A stretch of 64,000 nt of DNA from Roseateles hydrophilus (GTDB lineage Bacteria; Pseudomonadota; Gammaproteobacteria; Burkholderiales; Burkholderiaceae_C). The stretch is from assembly GCF_026712245.1 (NCBI RefSeq), contig NZ_JAPPUY010000005.1, positions 248,001 to 312,000 on the forward strand, in the 5' to 3' direction. A program made the translations under genes and the position numbers. The first letter of the stretch is position 1. Each line of letters opens with the position of its first letter. This document shows positions 34,206-43,825 of this stretch, piece after piece. The notes beneath the pieces were generated by a model. That model was not told the origin of the DNA and did not search any database. It worked only from the letters and a program-made list of their open reading frames with translations.

Positions 34206-34798
34206 CGGCCGCGCTGACGCCGGGCGGGCACAGCCGCCGCGCGCTGTGCATGGCGGCGCTGGCTGCCTGGGCGCCGTGCAGCCCGGCGCAGGCACCGGCG
34301 GCGCCCGCACGCCGGCTGCGCGAGATGCAGATCTTCGAGGTCCGCGAGCTGGGGCTGGCCGTCTGGGTGGAGAACCAGCCGCCGTGGGAGGCGCGCCTCA
34401 TCCAGGACCGGGGCCGGCCGCTGTTCGTGGCCGAAAGCCCGAACCGTCACCACCCGCCCATGGCGATGACCTTCTCCAGCTGGCCCGAGCAGCGCGTGGC
34501 GCCCGGCGAGATGCTGGCCGTGGCCACCAGCGCCATCCGGCGCGCCAGCGAGAACTTCGGCCTGGCGCCCGGCCAGGCACGGGGTATCGCCGCGCGGGCC
34601 GCCAGCCACGGCGTGCTGAGCGGCGCCGAGGGGCGCTTCGCCGGCCGCGTCGATGGCGTGCTGATGGATGTGGTGGTGTTCGTGGGCCAGGCGCCCGGGC
34701 GCTTTCCGGTGGCGCTCAGCCTCTACACCATCGCCGGCAAGATGCCGCATGCCAGTGAGGTGCTGCGGCGGAGTTGGGGGCGGTTGAGCTACCTGTGA
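34202..34798 (+). CDS. Exported hypothetical protein
   Basis: A 198-residue protein with a probable signal peptide (RRALCMAALAAWAPCSPAQA). The mature part (MQIFEVRELGLAVWVENQPPWEARL, residues 40-64) is soluble; no family recognised. It is the third gene of a coupled unit with the DUF1444-like and small membrane proteins. The combination of a cytosolic, a membrane and an exported protein could form a small envelope complex, but nothing shows what it does. Confidence 0.65.
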   Translation: MTAALTPGGHSRRALCMAALAAWAPCSPAQAPAAPARRLREMQIFEVRELGLAVWVENQPPWEARLIQDRGRPLFVAESPNRHHPPMAMTFSSWPEQRVAPGEMLAVATSAIRRASENFGLAPGQARGIAARAASHGVLSGAEGRFAGRVDGVLMDVVVFVGQAPGRFPVALSLYTIAGKMPHASEVLRRSWGRLSYL

Positions 34799-34855
34799 GA
34801 TCGCCGGGCTGCAGATGCAGCGAGCGCCCGTCACCACCGCCGCCCAGTCAACAGC

Positions 34856-35350
34856 GTGTCCAGTCACTACACCCTTCATCTCTCGATCGAGCTGACCCAG
34901 CCTGTCGACCCGCAGGCGGACGCGACGCTGCGTTACCTGGTCGAGGGTGATGGGCCGGCGCCCGACGCCTGGCCGGAACATGCCTTCTTCGCGATGGAGC
35001 GCGTCAGCATGGACCTGCATCCGCTGCCGCAGGTTTATGGGGCGTTCCAGCCCGGCGACTGGGTGGCCGCGTACTGGCAGGACGCGATCGGCCCACGGGC
35101 GGGTGTCACGCTGAAGTTGCCGGGCTTCAAGGACCTGCAGGGCTGGTACGAGGCGCTGGCGTTTGCTGATTGGCTCTGTAGCCTGGCGAGCGGTGACGGC
35201 TTCGTCGGTTATCTCCAGGACGAGCAAAGCCGGTCTGCCAAGTCGCTGCTCTGTGTGCGCGGCCAGGCTTTGTACCTGCGGGATGAGAGCCACGCGTCGG
35301 ATCACTGGTTCTGCCTCAGAACCGGCGAGCCCCTGACGCCGCCGCACTGA
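34856..35350 (+). CDS. Hypothetical protein at the right edge of the island
   Basis: A 164-residue soluble protein, rich in Trp and acidic residues, no signal peptide (MSSHYTLHLSIELTQPVDP; GLYE-type motif replaced by DLQGWYEALAFADWLC). It begins with GTG 34856 and ends 20 bp before the convergent dtd gene. Acidic, Trp-rich small proteins of this kind are frequent in immunity arrays, so I suspect an orphan immunity gene; no family recognised. Confidence 0.6.
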   Translation: MSSHYTLHLSIELTQPVDPQADATLRYLVEGDGPAPDAWPEHAFFAMERVSMDLHPLPQVYGAFQPGDWVAAYWQDAIGPRAGVTLKLPGFKDLQGWYEALAFADWLCSLASGDGFVGYLQDEQSRSAKSLLCVRGQALYLRDESHASDHWFCLRTGEPLTPPH

Positions 35351-35370
35351 ACGCGGCCGGGCGGCTGCCG

Positions 35371-35811
35371 TCAACCGATGCGCATCGGGATCGTCACCGG
35401 CCCGTCGTTGACGAGGTGCACCTGCATGTCGGCGCCGAACTCGCCGCACGCCACGTGGGCGTGATGCTGGCGAGCGCAGGCCAGCGTGTGTTCGTACAGG
35501 CGGCGGCCCTGTTCGGCCGGCGCGGCGCCGGTGAAGCTGGGCCGGTTGCCGCCGCTGGTGTCGGCTGCCAGCGTGAACTGGCTGACGATGAGCAGGCCGC
35601 CACCCGTATCCTGCAGGCTGCGGTTCATCTTGCCGGCCTCGTCGCTGAAGACGCGCAGCTTCAGCACCTTGGCGATCAGCTTCTCGGCCGTGGCCTCGGT
35701 GTCGCCAGGCTCGGCGCAGACGAGCATCAGGAAGCCGGGGCCGATCTGTCCCGTCACGCGGCCGGCAACTTCCACGCGCGCCTCTCGCACGCGTTGCAAC
35801 ACGGTGATCAC
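35371..35811 (-). CDS. dtd: D-aminoacyl-tRNA deacylase
   Basis: DTD, 146 residues, which hydrolyses D-aminoacyl-tRNAs (for example D-Tyr-tRNA-Tyr) in the cytosol. The two active-site signatures are present: SQFTLAADT (usual SQFTLYAD, here Ala for Tyr) and NDGPVTIPM near the C-terminus. The N-terminus [12 protein letters not shown] is also family-typical. Translation starts with GTG whose bases overlap the stop of the upstream CDF transporter gene (ATGTGA), so the two are coupled. It marks the return to core chromosome after the toxin island. Confidence 0.94.
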   Translation of the reverse strand: MITVLQRVREARVEVAGRVTGQIGPGFLMLVCAEPGDTEATAEKLIAKVLKLRVFSDEAGKMNRSLQDTGGGLLIVSQFTLAADTSGGNRPSFTGAAPAEQGRRLYEHTLACARQHHAHVACGEFGADMQVHLVNDGPVTIPMRIG

Positions 35812-36701
35812 ATCAAGTCCTTGGGGTCGTCGAAATGCGCTTCCACGTCGGTGGGCAGCAGCTGGATGGTGGCGCGCAGGCCGGGCACGGCCTGCATCAG
35901 CGCTTGTTCCAGGGCGTTGCGCTGCTCGGCGGCACGGCCCAGCGACCAGGTGGCCGGCATGTGCATGTGCAGGTCGATGAAGCGGCGCTGCCCGGCCTCG
36001 CGGCTGACGATGTGGTCGAAGCGCACGGTGCCCGGCTCGCGAAAGCGCGCCAGCACGGCCTCGATGCGCGCCATCGATTCGGCGTCCAGGGCAGCGTCCA
36101 TCAGCCCCTGACTGGACTGGCGGATCAGGTGCACGCCTTCGCGCAGGATGTTGAGCGCGACGACGACAGCCAGCAGCGGGTCCAGCCAGTGCCAGCCGGT
36201 GGCCATCACGCCGATCAGGCCGGCCACGACGCCGGCCGAGGTCCAGACGTCGGTGAACAGGTGCCGCGCGTCGCCTTCCAGCGCCACCGAGCGCACCTCG
36301 CGTGCCTTGCGCAGCATGGCCCAGGCCATCAGGCCGTTCAGCGTGGAGCTGACGATGGCCAGCCCCACACCCAGGCCGATGGCCTCCAGCGGCTCGGGGT
36401 GGCGCCAGCGGTCCATCGCACCCCACAGGATGCCTAGCGCCGCCGCGATGATGAGGATGCCCTCGAAGCCGCTGGAGAAGTACTCAGCCTTGTGGTGGCC
36501 GTAGGGGTGCTCCTCGTCGGGCGGCTGGGCGGCCAGCGTCACCATGGCCAGCGCGAACATGGCGCCGGCCAGGTTGACGAGCGACTCCAGCGCGTCGGCG
36601 GCCAGGCTGACCGAGCCGGTCCACCACCAGGCCGCCGTCTTCAGCGCAATGGTGGCGACCGCGGTGGCCACGGAGAGCTTGAGGTAACTGCGCGCTTGCA
36701 T
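35808..36701 (-). CDS. Cation diffusion facilitator (CDF) family transporter
   Basis: A 297-residue inner-membrane divalent-cation/proton antiporter. Six predicted helices, with the zinc-site motifs [15 protein letters not shown] (helix 2, DxxE variant) and [15 protein letters not shown] (HxxxD, helix 5), and a cytoplasmic C-terminal domain ([14 protein letters not shown]) typical of CDF. Likely substrates are Zn, Fe, Co or Mn. I chose the ATG at 36701 ([10 protein letters not shown]) rather than 25 residues further upstream because the CDF family starts here. It is followed by dtd, overlapping by 4 nt. Confidence 0.92.
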   Translation of the reverse strand: MQARSYLKLSVATAVATIALKTAAWWWTGSVSLAADALESLVNLAGAMFALAMVTLAAQPPDEEHPYGHHKAEYFSSGFEGILIIAAALGILWGAMDRWRHPEPLEAIGLGVGLAIVSSTLNGLMAWAMLRKAREVRSVALEGDARHLFTDVWTSAGVVAGLIGVMATGWHWLDPLLAVVVALNILREGVHLIRQSSQGLMDAALDAESMARIEAVLARFREPGTVRFDHIVSREAGQRRFIDLHMHMPATWSLGRAAEQRNALEQALMQAVPGLRATIQLLPTDVEAHFDDPKDLM

Positions 36702-36791
36702 GCCGGTATTGTCGGGCCCGGTCAGGTGAGAAATACCGCGGGCGCAGCGAGGCGGCTGCGTTAGTCTGCCGGCCACCTACCACTCTGCCAG

Positions 36792-37544
36792 ATGCTCATG
36801 ACGATCATCCGTTTCCGCCGCGTTGTTCTGCTATTGCTGGCGGCTTGTGCCACCGCTGCGAGCGCGGCGCCGATCACCAAGGTTGGCGTGATGTCGGCGG
36901 CGGGCCGGGATGTGCAGGTGGTGGTGCGGGCGCCGACCACCGGGACCCGGCTGGACCAGAACGCCCGCGACCGGCTGCAGGTCGGCGACGCGATCGAGCG
37001 CATCGTGCTGAAGGCGGTCGCGGACAGTGTGCGCCGTCACGGGTATGGCGAGGCTTTGCCGCTGGCGCTGCCGGCCAAGGGCAGCATGCCCTGGCAGCGT
37101 GATGGCGATGCCGTGCTGGTGACCCAGCCCCTTTTCGATGCCGCCAAGAAGGCGGGTCTGTCCCACCTGCTGCTCATTCAGCCTGCACGCGGCGAAGCCA
37201 ACCTGAAGCTGTATCGCAGCAGCAGCGGTGCCGGCCAGCTTGAGGGCTTGGGTTTCTATGTGGACACGATGCTGGAAGTGGTTCGGGAGGACAACAACCA
37301 ACCGGCCTCCGGTTTTCTGGCGCCGTATGTCTATGTGGACATGTTGCTGGTCGACGTGGCGACCCTGGACCTGCAGGCGATCTACCGGGCGCGCGCCAGC
37401 GTGGCGGTGGCTGACCCGGGCCGCCAGGGCAATGACCCCTGGCAGGCCTTGTCCACCGAGCGCAAGGTGGATGCACTTCGTTACCTGATTGAGGAGGAGA
37501 CGGAACTCGCGGTGCAGCAATGGAAGGCGACACCTGCTCGTTGA
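36792..37544 (+). CDS. Exported hypothetical protein
   Basis: A 250-residue protein with a Sec signal peptide (VVLLLLAACATAASAAP; the LAAC could also be a lipobox). The mature part contains HLLLIQPARGEANLKLYRSS and YVYVDMLLVDVATLDLQAIY, a beta-strand-rich pattern resembling envelope proteins that assemble a small alpha/beta sandwich. No family recognised with confidence. It is divergent from the CDF gene and lies upstream of argB with a 67-bp gap, in which CTAGAAT (37578-37584) may be the argB -10 box. Confidence 0.7.
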   Translation: MLMTIIRFRRVVLLLLAACATAASAAPITKVGVMSAAGRDVQVVVRAPTTGTRLDQNARDRLQVGDAIERIVLKAVADSVRRHGYGEALPLALPAKGSMPWQRDGDAVLVTQPLFDAAKKAGLSHLLLIQPARGEANLKLYRSSSGAGQLEGLGFYVDTMLEVVREDNNQPASGFLAPYVYVDMLLVDVATLDLQAIYRARASVAVADPGRQGNDPWQALSTERKVDALRYLIEEETELAVQQWKATPAR

Positions 37545-37611
37545 TGCCGTGCCGCGCAGCGTTGCGCCGCAGCATTCCTAGAATGCGCCGCAGTTCATCG
37601 GAGCCCCGAGC

Positions 37612-38517
37612 ATGACCACGCCCCACACCACCGACGTCTCCCACATCGCGCCGCGCGAGAAGGCCGAGATCCTTTCGCAGGCCTTGCCCTACATCCGCAA
37701 GTTCCACGGCAAGACCATCGTCATCAAGTACGGCGGCAACGCGATGACCGACCCCGTGCTGCAGCAGGACTTCGCCGAGGACGTGGTGCTGCTCAAGCTG
37801 GTGGGCCTGAACCCGGTCGTCGTGCACGGCGGCGGCCCGCAGATCGAGGGCCTGCTGAGCAAGCTCGGGAAGAAGGGCGAATTCATCCAGGGCATGCGCG
37901 TCACGGATGAGGAGACGATGGAAGTCGTCGAGTGGGTGCTGGCCGGCCAGGTGCAGCAGGACATCGTGGGCCTCATCAACGCCGCCGGCGGCAAGGCCGT
38001 GGGCCTGACCGGCCGCGACGGCGGCATGATCCGCGCCAAGCAGCTCAAGGTGCAGGACAAGGACGATCCCAGCAAGGAGCACGACATCGGCCAGGTCGGC
38101 GACATCGTCTCCATCGACCCGTCGGTCGTGAAGGCGCTGCAGGACGATCAGTTCATCCCCGTCGTCAGCCCCATCGGCTTCGGCGAGAAGAACGAGAGCT
38201 ACAACATCAACGCCGACGTCGTGGCCGCCAAGCTGGCCACCGTGCTGCAGGCCGAGAAGCTGCTGATGCTGACCAACATCCGTGGCGTGCTGGACAAGGC
38301 GGGCGAGCTGCTGACCGAGCTGACGCCGCGCCGCATCGACGAGCTGGTGGCCGACGGCACGATCAGCGGCGGCATGATCCCGAAGATCGCCGGTGCCATC
38401 GACGCGGCCAAGAGCGGCGTCAACGCCGTGCACATCATCGATGGCCGCGTGCCACACGCCATGCTGCTGGAGATCCTGACCGATCAGGCCTACGGCACCA
38501 TGATCTCGTCGCGCTGA
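37612..38517 (+). CDS. argB: Acetylglutamate kinase
   Basis: NAGK, 301 residues, the second step of arginine synthesis (ATP + N-acetyl-L-glutamate to N-acetylglutamyl phosphate), cytosolic. Motifs: [12 protein letters not shown] near the N-terminus (Gly-rich phosphate site), [12 protein letters not shown], and [12 protein letters not shown] with TNIRGVLD towards the C-terminus. The N-terminal extension before the kinase core is typical of the arginine-inhibitable type. ATG 37612. A HAD phosphatase gene follows after 3 bp, a pairing common in Burkholderiales. argJ of the same pathway is at 61543. Confidence 0.97.
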   Translation: MTTPHTTDVSHIAPREKAEILSQALPYIRKFHGKTIVIKYGGNAMTDPVLQQDFAEDVVLLKLVGLNPVVVHGGGPQIEGLLSKLGKKGEFIQGMRVTDEETMEVVEWVLAGQVQQDIVGLINAAGGKAVGLTGRDGGMIRAKQLKVQDKDDPSKEHDIGQVGDIVSIDPSVVKALQDDQFIPVVSPIGFGEKNESYNINADVVAAKLATVLQAEKLLMLTNIRGVLDKAGELLTELTPRRIDELVADGTISGGMIPKIAGAIDAAKSGVNAVHIIDGRVPHAMLLEILTDQAYGTMISSR

Positions 38518-38520
38518 CCG

Positions 38521-39204
38521 ATGGCGTTGCGCGACAAGGTCTGGCTGTTCGACCTCGACGACACGCTGCACAACGCGTCGCACCGGGCGTTCCGGGAGCT
38601 GAATGCGTCGATGTCGGCCTACATCGTCACCCACCTGGGCCTGACGGATGCCGAAGCCGCCGAGCTGCGCAACCGCTACTGGCTGCGCTACGGCGCGACG
38701 CTGACCGGCCTGCAGCGCCACCACGGCGTGAAGCCGGCGCATTTCCTGGCCGAGACGCACAAGCTGCCCGGCCTGGAGGCGCACCTGCACGGCCATGCGC
38801 ACGACTTGGCCGCGCTGCGGCGCCTGCCCGGCCGCAAGTTCCTGATGACCAACGCGCCGCGTGGCTATGCCGAGCGCGTGCTGGCCACCATCGGGCTGAG
38901 CGGGGCCTTCGAGGGCCTGATCTGCGTGGAGGACATGCAGCTGTTCGGCCACTCACGGCCCAAGCCCGACGCGCGCATGTTCCGCGTCGTGCTGGCGCGG
39001 CTCAAGCTGCGTGCCACGCAATGCGTGCTGGTGGAGGACACCCTCATCCATCAGAAGACGGCCCGTGGGCTGGGCATGAAGACGGTCTGGATGCAGCGCT
39101 GGCTGCGCCAGGCCGGGGTGATGCGGGGTGTGCAGCGCCGGCCGGCCTACGTCAGCCGCCGCGTGCGCTCGCTCGCGGCGCTGGCGCGCTCCCCCCACTT
39201 CTGA
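38521..39204 (+). CDS. Pyrimidine 5'-nucleotidase (HAD superfamily)
   Basis: A 227-residue HAD hydrolase of the YjjG/SDT1-like pyrimidine 5'-nucleotidase group. Motif I WLFDLDDTLHNASH (nucleophile Asp in DLDDT), motif II FLMTNAPRGYAERVL, motif III/IV KPDARMF…LVEDTLIHQKTA. The role is dephosphorylation of nucleoside monophosphates. It begins 3 bp after argB and is probably co-transcribed with it. Confidence 0.92.
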   Translation: MALRDKVWLFDLDDTLHNASHRAFRELNASMSAYIVTHLGLTDAEAAELRNRYWLRYGATLTGLQRHHGVKPAHFLAETHKLPGLEAHLHGHAHDLAALRRLPGRKFLMTNAPRGYAERVLATIGLSGAFEGLICVEDMQLFGHSRPKPDARMFRVVLARLKLRATQCVLVEDTLIHQKTARGLGMKTVWMQRWLRQAGVMRGVQRRPAYVSRRVRSLAALARSPHF

Positions 39205-39281
39205 ATGAACACCCCAGCCGGCCCGGCGCCTGGTTGGGTTGACAATCGGGTGTCCTGCGTTTTCTCACGTCTGTCGTACCC

Positions 39282-39968
39282 ATGTCCCCGTTTTCGGTCC
39301 TGATCGTCGAAGACCAAGCCCGCTTCCGGGATGCCTTCACCCACGCCCTCGGCAGCGTGCCCGACATCGAACTGCTGGGCATCGCGCCCGACCTGCCGCA
39401 GGGCCGGCGCATGTTCGATCAGCTGCAGCCCGACGTGCTGCTCGTCGACCTGGACCTGCCCGGCGGCAGCGGCATCGAGCTGATCCGCCACGCCGCGCAG
39501 ACGCGGCCGCAGTGCGAGGTCATGGTGATCTCGGTGTTCGGTGACGAGCAGCATGTGGTGGCCAGCATCGAGGCCGGCGCCACCGGCTACCTGCTCAAGG
39601 ACAGCCTGGCGCTGGACCTGCCCGGCCAGCTGCGCTCGCTGCGCGCGGGCGGCAGCCCCATCAGCCCCGTCATCGCGCGCCGGCTGCTGGTGCGCCTGGC
39701 GCCCGGTGCGCAGGCGTCCACCGGCCCGTCGCCCGAGGCCATGGCTGCGGCAATGGCCGACGAGGAGGTTGTCGCGCTGTCCGAGCAGGAGTCGCGTGTG
39801 CTGCACCTGGCGGCCAAGGGCTTCACCTTCGACGAGATCGCGCAGTTCATGCAGGTGTCGCCGCACACGGTCATGACCTACGTGAAGCGCGTCTACCGCA
39901 AGCTGCACGTGCGCTCCAAGGTCGAGGCGATCTACGAAGCGCGCCGCCTGGGCTGGCTGCGGGATTAG
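39282..39968 (+). CDS. LuxR/NarL-type response regulator
   Basis: A 228-residue two-component regulator. The receiver domain (about 1-120) has the acidic pocket (IVEDQ, Asp11), the phospho-acceptor Asp56 (VDLDLPGGSG) and the Lys of YLLKDSLALD. A LuxR-type helix-turn-helix occupies the C-terminus (FTFDEIAQFMQVSPHTV…KRVYRKLHVRSKVEA). No sensor kinase gene is adjacent, so its partner is encoded elsewhere. It lies between the nucleotidase and slmA genes, both usually adjacent in relatives, so it may be an insertion in that block. Confidence 0.93.
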   Translation: MSPFSVLIVEDQARFRDAFTHALGSVPDIELLGIAPDLPQGRRMFDQLQPDVLLVDLDLPGGSGIELIRHAAQTRPQCEVMVISVFGDEQHVVASIEAGATGYLLKDSLALDLPGQLRSLRAGGSPISPVIARRLLVRLAPGAQASTGPSPEAMAAAMADEEVVALSEQESRVLHLAAKGFTFDEIAQFMQVSPHTVMTYVKRVYRKLHVRSKVEAIYEARRLGWLRD

Positions 39969-39979
39969 CATCCGGCGCC

Positions 39980-40603
39980 ATGGACGCCGAGACCGCCGCC
40001 GACAGCCCCGCCACGCCGACGCCGAAGAAGCGCCCCAAGCCCGGCGAGCGCCGCACCCAGATCCTGCAGGTGCTGGCCGGCATGCTCGAGCAGCCCGGCG
40101 GCGACCGCATCACCACCGCCGCGCTGGCCGCCAAGCTGGACGTCAGCGAGGCCGCGCTGTACCGCCACTTCGCCAGCAAGGCGCAGATGTTCGAGGCGTT
40201 GATCGACTTCATCGAGCGCAGCGTCTTCGGGCTCATCCACCAGGTCGTGGACGTGCCCCAGCCCCTGCCCGGGCAGGCCGCGCGCATCGCCACGCTGATC
40301 CTGCAGTTCGGCGAGAAGAACCCCGGCATGACCCGCGTCATGGTGGGCGACGCGCTGGTCTACGAGCACGAGCGGCTCACGGTGCGCATCAACCAGTTCT
40401 TCGACCGCGTGGAGTCCTCGCTGCGCCAGGTGCTGCGCGCCACTGCCGAGGCCCAGGGCTCGCTGACACCCACGGTGCAGGCCAACGCCCAGGCCGCCGT
40501 GTGGGTGAGCTTCATCATCGGGCGGCTGCACCGCTATGCACGCTCGGGCTTCCGGCGCCTGCCGACCGAGCAGCTGGAAGCAGCCCTCAAGGCCATCGCC
40601 TGA
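39980..40603 (+). CDS. slmA: Nucleoid occlusion factor SlmA (TetR family)
   Basis: A 207-residue TetR-fold protein with the SlmA-specific sequence ITTAALAAKLDVSEAALYRHFASKAQMF over residues 38-65 (HTH) and LILQFGEKNPGMTRVMVGDAL (ligand/dimer domain). SlmA binds DNA across the chromosome and blocks FtsZ ring formation over the nucleoid. The N-terminal Lys/Pro-rich extension is usual in betaproteobacteria. The ATG is 11 bp after the response regulator stop. Confidence 0.9.
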   Translation: MDAETAADSPATPTPKKRPKPGERRTQILQVLAGMLEQPGGDRITTAALAAKLDVSEAALYRHFASKAQMFEALIDFIERSVFGLIHQVVDVPQPLPGQAARIATLILQFGEKNPGMTRVMVGDALVYEHERLTVRINQFFDRVESSLRQVLRATAEAQGSLTPTVQANAQAAVWVSFIIGRLHRYARSGFRRLPTEQLEAALKAIA

Positions 40604-40627
40604 CGGCCTGCCTCCTACACTGGCGGC

Positions 40628-41557
40628 ATGTCTGCCGCTCTGGAATCCCTGCTGCACCGCGCCGAAGGCCTGCTGGCCCGGCTCGAGGCCGTCCTGCCCC
40701 ATGCGCCCACGCCGCCGGACTGGGCGGCGTCCACCGCCTTCCGGGCCCGCCGCCGCCAGGGCGTGCTGTGCCTGGAGCCGGTGCGCGCCGTCAGCCGCAT
40801 CGCCCTGTCTGACTTGCAGGAAGTGGGACCGCAGAAGGAAAAGCTGCTGCGCAACACGGCGCAGTTCGTCGCCGGCCGCCCGGCCAACAACGTGCTGCTG
40901 ACCGGCGCCAAGGGCACCGGCAAGAGCTCGCTGATCAAGGCCGTGCTGAACGAGTTCTCGGCCCAGGGCCTGCGCCTCATCGAGATCGACAAGGCCGACC
41001 TCGTGGACCTGCCGGATGTCGTTGAACAGATCGCCGACCGCCCGGAGCGCTTCGTCGTTTTCTGCGACGACTTGAGCTTCGACGAAGGCGAGGCCAGCTA
41101 CAAGGCGCTGAAGAGCGTGCTCGACGGCTCGGTGGCTGCCGCCAGCGACAACGTGCTGATCTATGCCACCAGCAACCGCCGCCACCTGCTGCCTGAGAAG
41201 ATGGCCGACAACCTTGGCGGCTCGCGCGGCGAGCATGGCGAGATCCATCCCGGCGAGGCGGTGGAGGAAAAGATCTCGCTGTCCGAGCGCTTCGGGCTGT
41301 GGATCAGCTTCTATCCGTTCAGCCAGGCGGAGTACCTGACCATCGTCGCCCAGTGGCTGCGCCACTTCGGGCTGGACGACGCGGCCATTGCTGCTGCGCG
41401 TCAGCCCTCGCTGGTGTGGGCGCTGGAGCGCGGCTCCCGCTCGGGCCGCGTGGCCTACCAGTTTGCCCGCGACCTGGCTGGCCGCGGCGCGGTCGGCCAG
41501 CCGCTGCCGGGCCTGGCCATCGGCGACAACGCACCCGAAGGACTGGACCATGTCTGA
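40628..41557 (+). CDS. DUF815 AAA-type ATP-binding protein
   Basis: A 309-residue cytosolic P-loop ATPase of DUF815. Walker [18 protein letters not shown] (about residues 90-106), Walker [15 protein letters not shown], and sensor-type segments ([18 protein letters not shown], then [15 protein letters not shown]). The function is unknown; the family is widespread in proteobacteria next to a NUDIX gene, as here. It overlaps the NUDIX gene start by 8 nt. Confidence 0.92.
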   Translation: MSAALESLLHRAEGLLARLEAVLPHAPTPPDWAASTAFRARRRQGVLCLEPVRAVSRIALSDLQEVGPQKEKLLRNTAQFVAGRPANNVLLTGAKGTGKSSLIKAVLNEFSAQGLRLIEIDKADLVDLPDVVEQIADRPERFVVFCDDLSFDEGEASYKALKSVLDGSVAAASDNVLIYATSNRRHLLPEKMADNLGGSRGEHGEIHPGEAVEEKISLSERFGLWISFYPFSQAEYLTIVAQWLRHFGLDDAAIAAARQPSLVWALERGSRSGRVAYQFARDLAGRGAVGQPLPGLAIGDNAPEGLDHV

Positions 41558-41996
41558 CGCCGAACGCGCGCCGGTCGAGGTGGCCGTGGGCGTGCTGGTC
41601 CAGCGCGACGCGGCCGGCCGGGAAGGGCGCTTCCTGCTGACCTCGCGCCCACCGGGCAAGGTCTACGCCGGCTACTGGGAATTCCCCGGCGGCAAGGTGG
41701 AGGTGGGTGAGACCGTCGAGCAGGCGCTTGCGCGCGAGCTGCGCGAGGAGATCGGCATCGAGATCGGGGCCGCCCACCCGTGGCAGGTACTGGTCATGGA
41801 CTACCCCCACGCCCGCGTGCGGCTGAACTTCTGCAAGGTCTACGACTGGACGGGCGAGTTCCAGATGCTCGAGGGCCAGCAGATGGCCTGGGCCGACCTG
41901 CCGGTGCAGGTGCAGCCCGTGCTGCCCGGCACCATCCCCGTGCTGCAGTGGTTTGCCGCCGAGCGAGGCCATGTGGGCCCCACTCACCTAGACTGA
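41550..41996 (+). CDS. NUDIX hydrolase (MutT-like)
   Basis: A 148-residue NUDIX protein, probably a nucleotide-pool sanitising MutT (8-oxo-dGTP pyrophosphatase) since the context and the [11 protein letters not shown] start match MutT. The NUDIX box is complete: [24 protein letters not shown] in residues 47-70, fitting GX5EX7REUXEEXGU. ATG 41550 overlaps the DUF815 stop, so the genes are coupled. Confidence 0.92.
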   Translation: MSDAERAPVEVAVGVLVQRDAAGREGRFLLTSRPPGKVYAGYWEFPGGKVEVGETVEQALARELREEIGIEIGAAHPWQVLVMDYPHARVRLNFCKVYDWTGEFQMLEGQQMAWADLPVQVQPVLPGTIPVLQWFAAERGHVGPTHLD

Positions 41997-42000
41997 CGAG

Positions 42001-42393
42001 ATGACCAACTGGCTCGATGAAGTGAAGTGGGACGACAAGGGTCTGGTGCCCGTGATCGCCCAGGAGCAGGGCACGGGCGACGTGCTGATGTTTGCGTGGA
42101 TGAACCGCGAGGCCCTGGCGTTGACGGCCGAGCGCGGCCAGGCGGTGTATTTCAGCCGCTCTCGCAACAAGCTGTGGCACAAGGGCGAGGAGAGCGGCCA
42201 TTTCCAGCAGGTGCACGCCATCCGCATGGATTGCGACAACGACGTCGTGCTGCTGACCATCACGCAGCTGGGGCACGAGCCCGGCATCGCCTGCCACACC
42301 GGCCGGCACAGCTGCTTCTTCCAGAAGCTGGAAAACGGCGCCTGGAGCCCCGCCGAGCCGGTGCTGAAAGACCCGAAAAAAATCTATGAGTGA
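42001..42393 (+). CDS. hisI: Phosphoribosyl-AMP cyclohydrolase
   Basis: HisI (PRA-CH), 130 residues, third step of histidine synthesis (opens the adenine ring of PR-AMP). Metal and active-site motifs: [19 protein letters not shown], and [10 protein letters not shown] (Zn-binding Cys). It is the single-domain proteobacterial type and overlaps hisE by 8 nt. Unusually, no hisA/hisF precede it: the upstream neighbour is the NUDIX gene. Confidence 0.97.
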   Translation: MTNWLDEVKWDDKGLVPVIAQEQGTGDVLMFAWMNREALALTAERGQAVYFSRSRNKLWHKGEESGHFQQVHAIRMDCDNDVVLLTITQLGHEPGIACHTGRHSCFFQKLENGAWSPAEPVLKDPKKIYE

Positions 42394-42712
42394 CGACATC
42401 CTCCGCCGCGTCGGCGCGGTCATCGAGTCCCGCAAGGGCGCCGACCCCGGCACAAGCTACGTCGCCAAGCTGTTCGACAAGGGCCTGGACAGCATCCTGA
42501 AGAAGGTCGGCGAGGAAGCGACCGAGACCGTCATGGCCGCCAAGGATGGCGACCCGAAGAAGGTCGTCTACGAGGTGGCCGACCTGTGGTTCCACAGCAT
42601 GATCGCGCTGGCCCACTTCGGCCTGAAGCCCGAGGACGTGCTGGCCGAGCTGGCCCGTCGCGAAGGCCTGTCGGGCCTGACCGAATTCGCCCAACGAGGA
42701 TACAAGCCGTGA
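42386..42712 (+). CDS. hisE: Phosphoribosyl-ATP diphosphatase
   Basis: HisE, 108 residues, second step of histidine synthesis (PR-ATP to PR-AMP), a MazG-like all-alpha pyrophosphatase. Motifs: [24 protein letters not shown] (residues 25-48) with the Mg-binding Glu, and [13 protein letters not shown]. It is coupled with hisI by an 8-nt overlap and with the following HIT gene by 4 nt (GTGA). Confidence 0.97.
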   Translation: MSDDILRRVGAVIESRKGADPGTSYVAKLFDKGLDSILKKVGEEATETVMAAKDGDPKKVVYEVADLWFHSMIALAHFGLKPEDVLAELARREGLSGLTEFAQRGYKP

Positions 42713-43059
42713 GCCACTCCGACCCGAACTGCATCTTCTGCAAGATCGTTGCCGGCCAGATCCCCAGCCGCAAGGTCCACGAGGACGATGAGCTGCTGGT
42801 GTTCCACGACATCCAGCCCTGGGCGCCGGTGCACCTGCTCATCATTCCCAAGCGCCACATCGTCTCGATGGCCGAGGTGACCGAGGCCGAAGCCGGCCTG
42901 CTGGGCCGCATGATGACGCTGGGCCCGCGGCTCATGAAGGAGCTGGGCGTCAGCAACGGTTTCCGTCATGTCATCAACACCGGTCATGATGGCGGGCAGG
43001 AGGTGTTCCACCTGCACCTGCACGTGATGGGTGGCCCGCGGCCGTGGGCCAAGGGCTGA
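42709..43059 (+). CDS. HIT domain protein (HinT-like)
   Basis: A 116-residue histidine-triad nucleotide-binding protein of the HinT branch (purine nucleoside phosphoramidase). Motifs: [13 protein letters not shown] at the start and the triad HLHLHVMGG near the C-terminus. The GTG start at 42709 has ACGAGG upstream and overlaps the hisE stop. The order hisI-hisE-hinT-tatA is common in betaproteobacteria. Confidence 0.95.
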   Translation: MSHSDPNCIFCKIVAGQIPSRKVHEDDELLVFHDIQPWAPVHLLIIPKRHIVSMAEVTEAEAGLLGRMMTLGPRLMKELGVSNGFRHVINTGHDGGQEVFHLHLHVMGGPRPWAKG

Positions 43060-43105
43060 GCAGCCCTCACCTAGAATTTGAGCCAGTCCACAAGGAGCAA
43101 ACAAC

Positions 43106-43342
43106 ATGGGTTCATTCAGTATTTGGCACTGGCTGATCGTCTTGCTGGTCGTCGTTCTGATCTTCGGCACCAAGAAGCTGAAGAACATCGGCAGCGATCT
43201 CGGCGGCGCCGTCAAGGGTTTCAAGGACGGCATGAAGGACGGGTCTGCCAGTGCCGATGCGCCCGCCGCGCCGCAGCAGGTCACGGCCAACAAGGTCAAC
43301 GACCCCAACACCGTCGACGTCGACGCCAAGACCAAGTCCTGA
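43106..43342 (+). CDS. tatA: Twin-arginine translocase subunit TatA
   Basis: A 78-residue TatA, the pore-forming component of the Tat system, in the inner membrane. [20 protein letters not shown] is the membrane helix, followed by [22 protein letters not shown] (amphipathic helix with the F-G hinge). AGGAG precedes the ATG. A CTAGAAT box at 43071-43077 may be the -10 of a tat promoter. It is followed by tatB (6-bp gap) and tatC. Confidence 0.97.
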   Translation: MGSFSIWHWLIVLLVVVLIFGTKKLKNIGSDLGGAVKGFKDGMKDGSASADAPAAPQQVTANKVNDPNTVDVDAKTKS

Positions 43343-43348
43343 TCCCCA

Positions 43349-43825
43349 GTGCTTGATTTCGGCTTCGACAAGATCGCGCTGATCGGCGCGGTCGCGCTGA
43401 TCGTCATTGGTCCCGAGAAGCTGCCGCGCGTGGCCCGCACCGTGGGCACGCTGCTGGGCAAGGCGCAGCGCTACGTGGCCGACGTGAAGGCCGAGGTCAA
43501 CCGCTCCATGGAACTGGAGGAGCTTCAGAAGATGAAGTCCCAGTTCCAGACCGCGGTCAACGATGTGGAGCAGAGCGTGCGTCAGGAGGTCGACTCCGCC
43601 ACGCAGGCGCTGAACCAGACCTGGAGCGATGTGGCTGACGATGGCAGCGCTGCGGATTTCGGCAGCCTGCAGACGCCCGCGCCCGAGTACCGCCATCCCA
43701 AGAAGAACTGGCGCCTCAAGCGCGGTGCAACGCCGCTGTGGTTCAAGCAGAAGGCCGGCGTGCGCCGCCACACCCAGTCCGGCGCGGCCCGCGTGGCGCG
43801 CTTCCGGCACCCAGGCATTCGCTGA
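43349..43825 (+). CDS. tatB: Twin-arginine translocase subunit TatB
   Basis: TatB, 158 residues, which with TatC forms the Tat substrate receptor. [20 protein letters not shown] plus [13 protein letters not shown] is the conserved N-terminus with its membrane helix and hinge. A coiled amphipathic region and a long basic tail follow. Start GTG 43349. Its stop overlaps the tatC start by 1 nt (TGATG). Confidence 0.96.
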   Translation: MLDFGFDKIALIGAVALIVIGPEKLPRVARTVGTLLGKAQRYVADVKAEVNRSMELEELQKMKSQFQTAVNDVEQSVRQEVDSATQALNQTWSDVADDGSAADFGSLQTPAPEYRHPKKNWRLKRGATPLWFKQKAGVRRHTQSGAARVARFRHPGIR

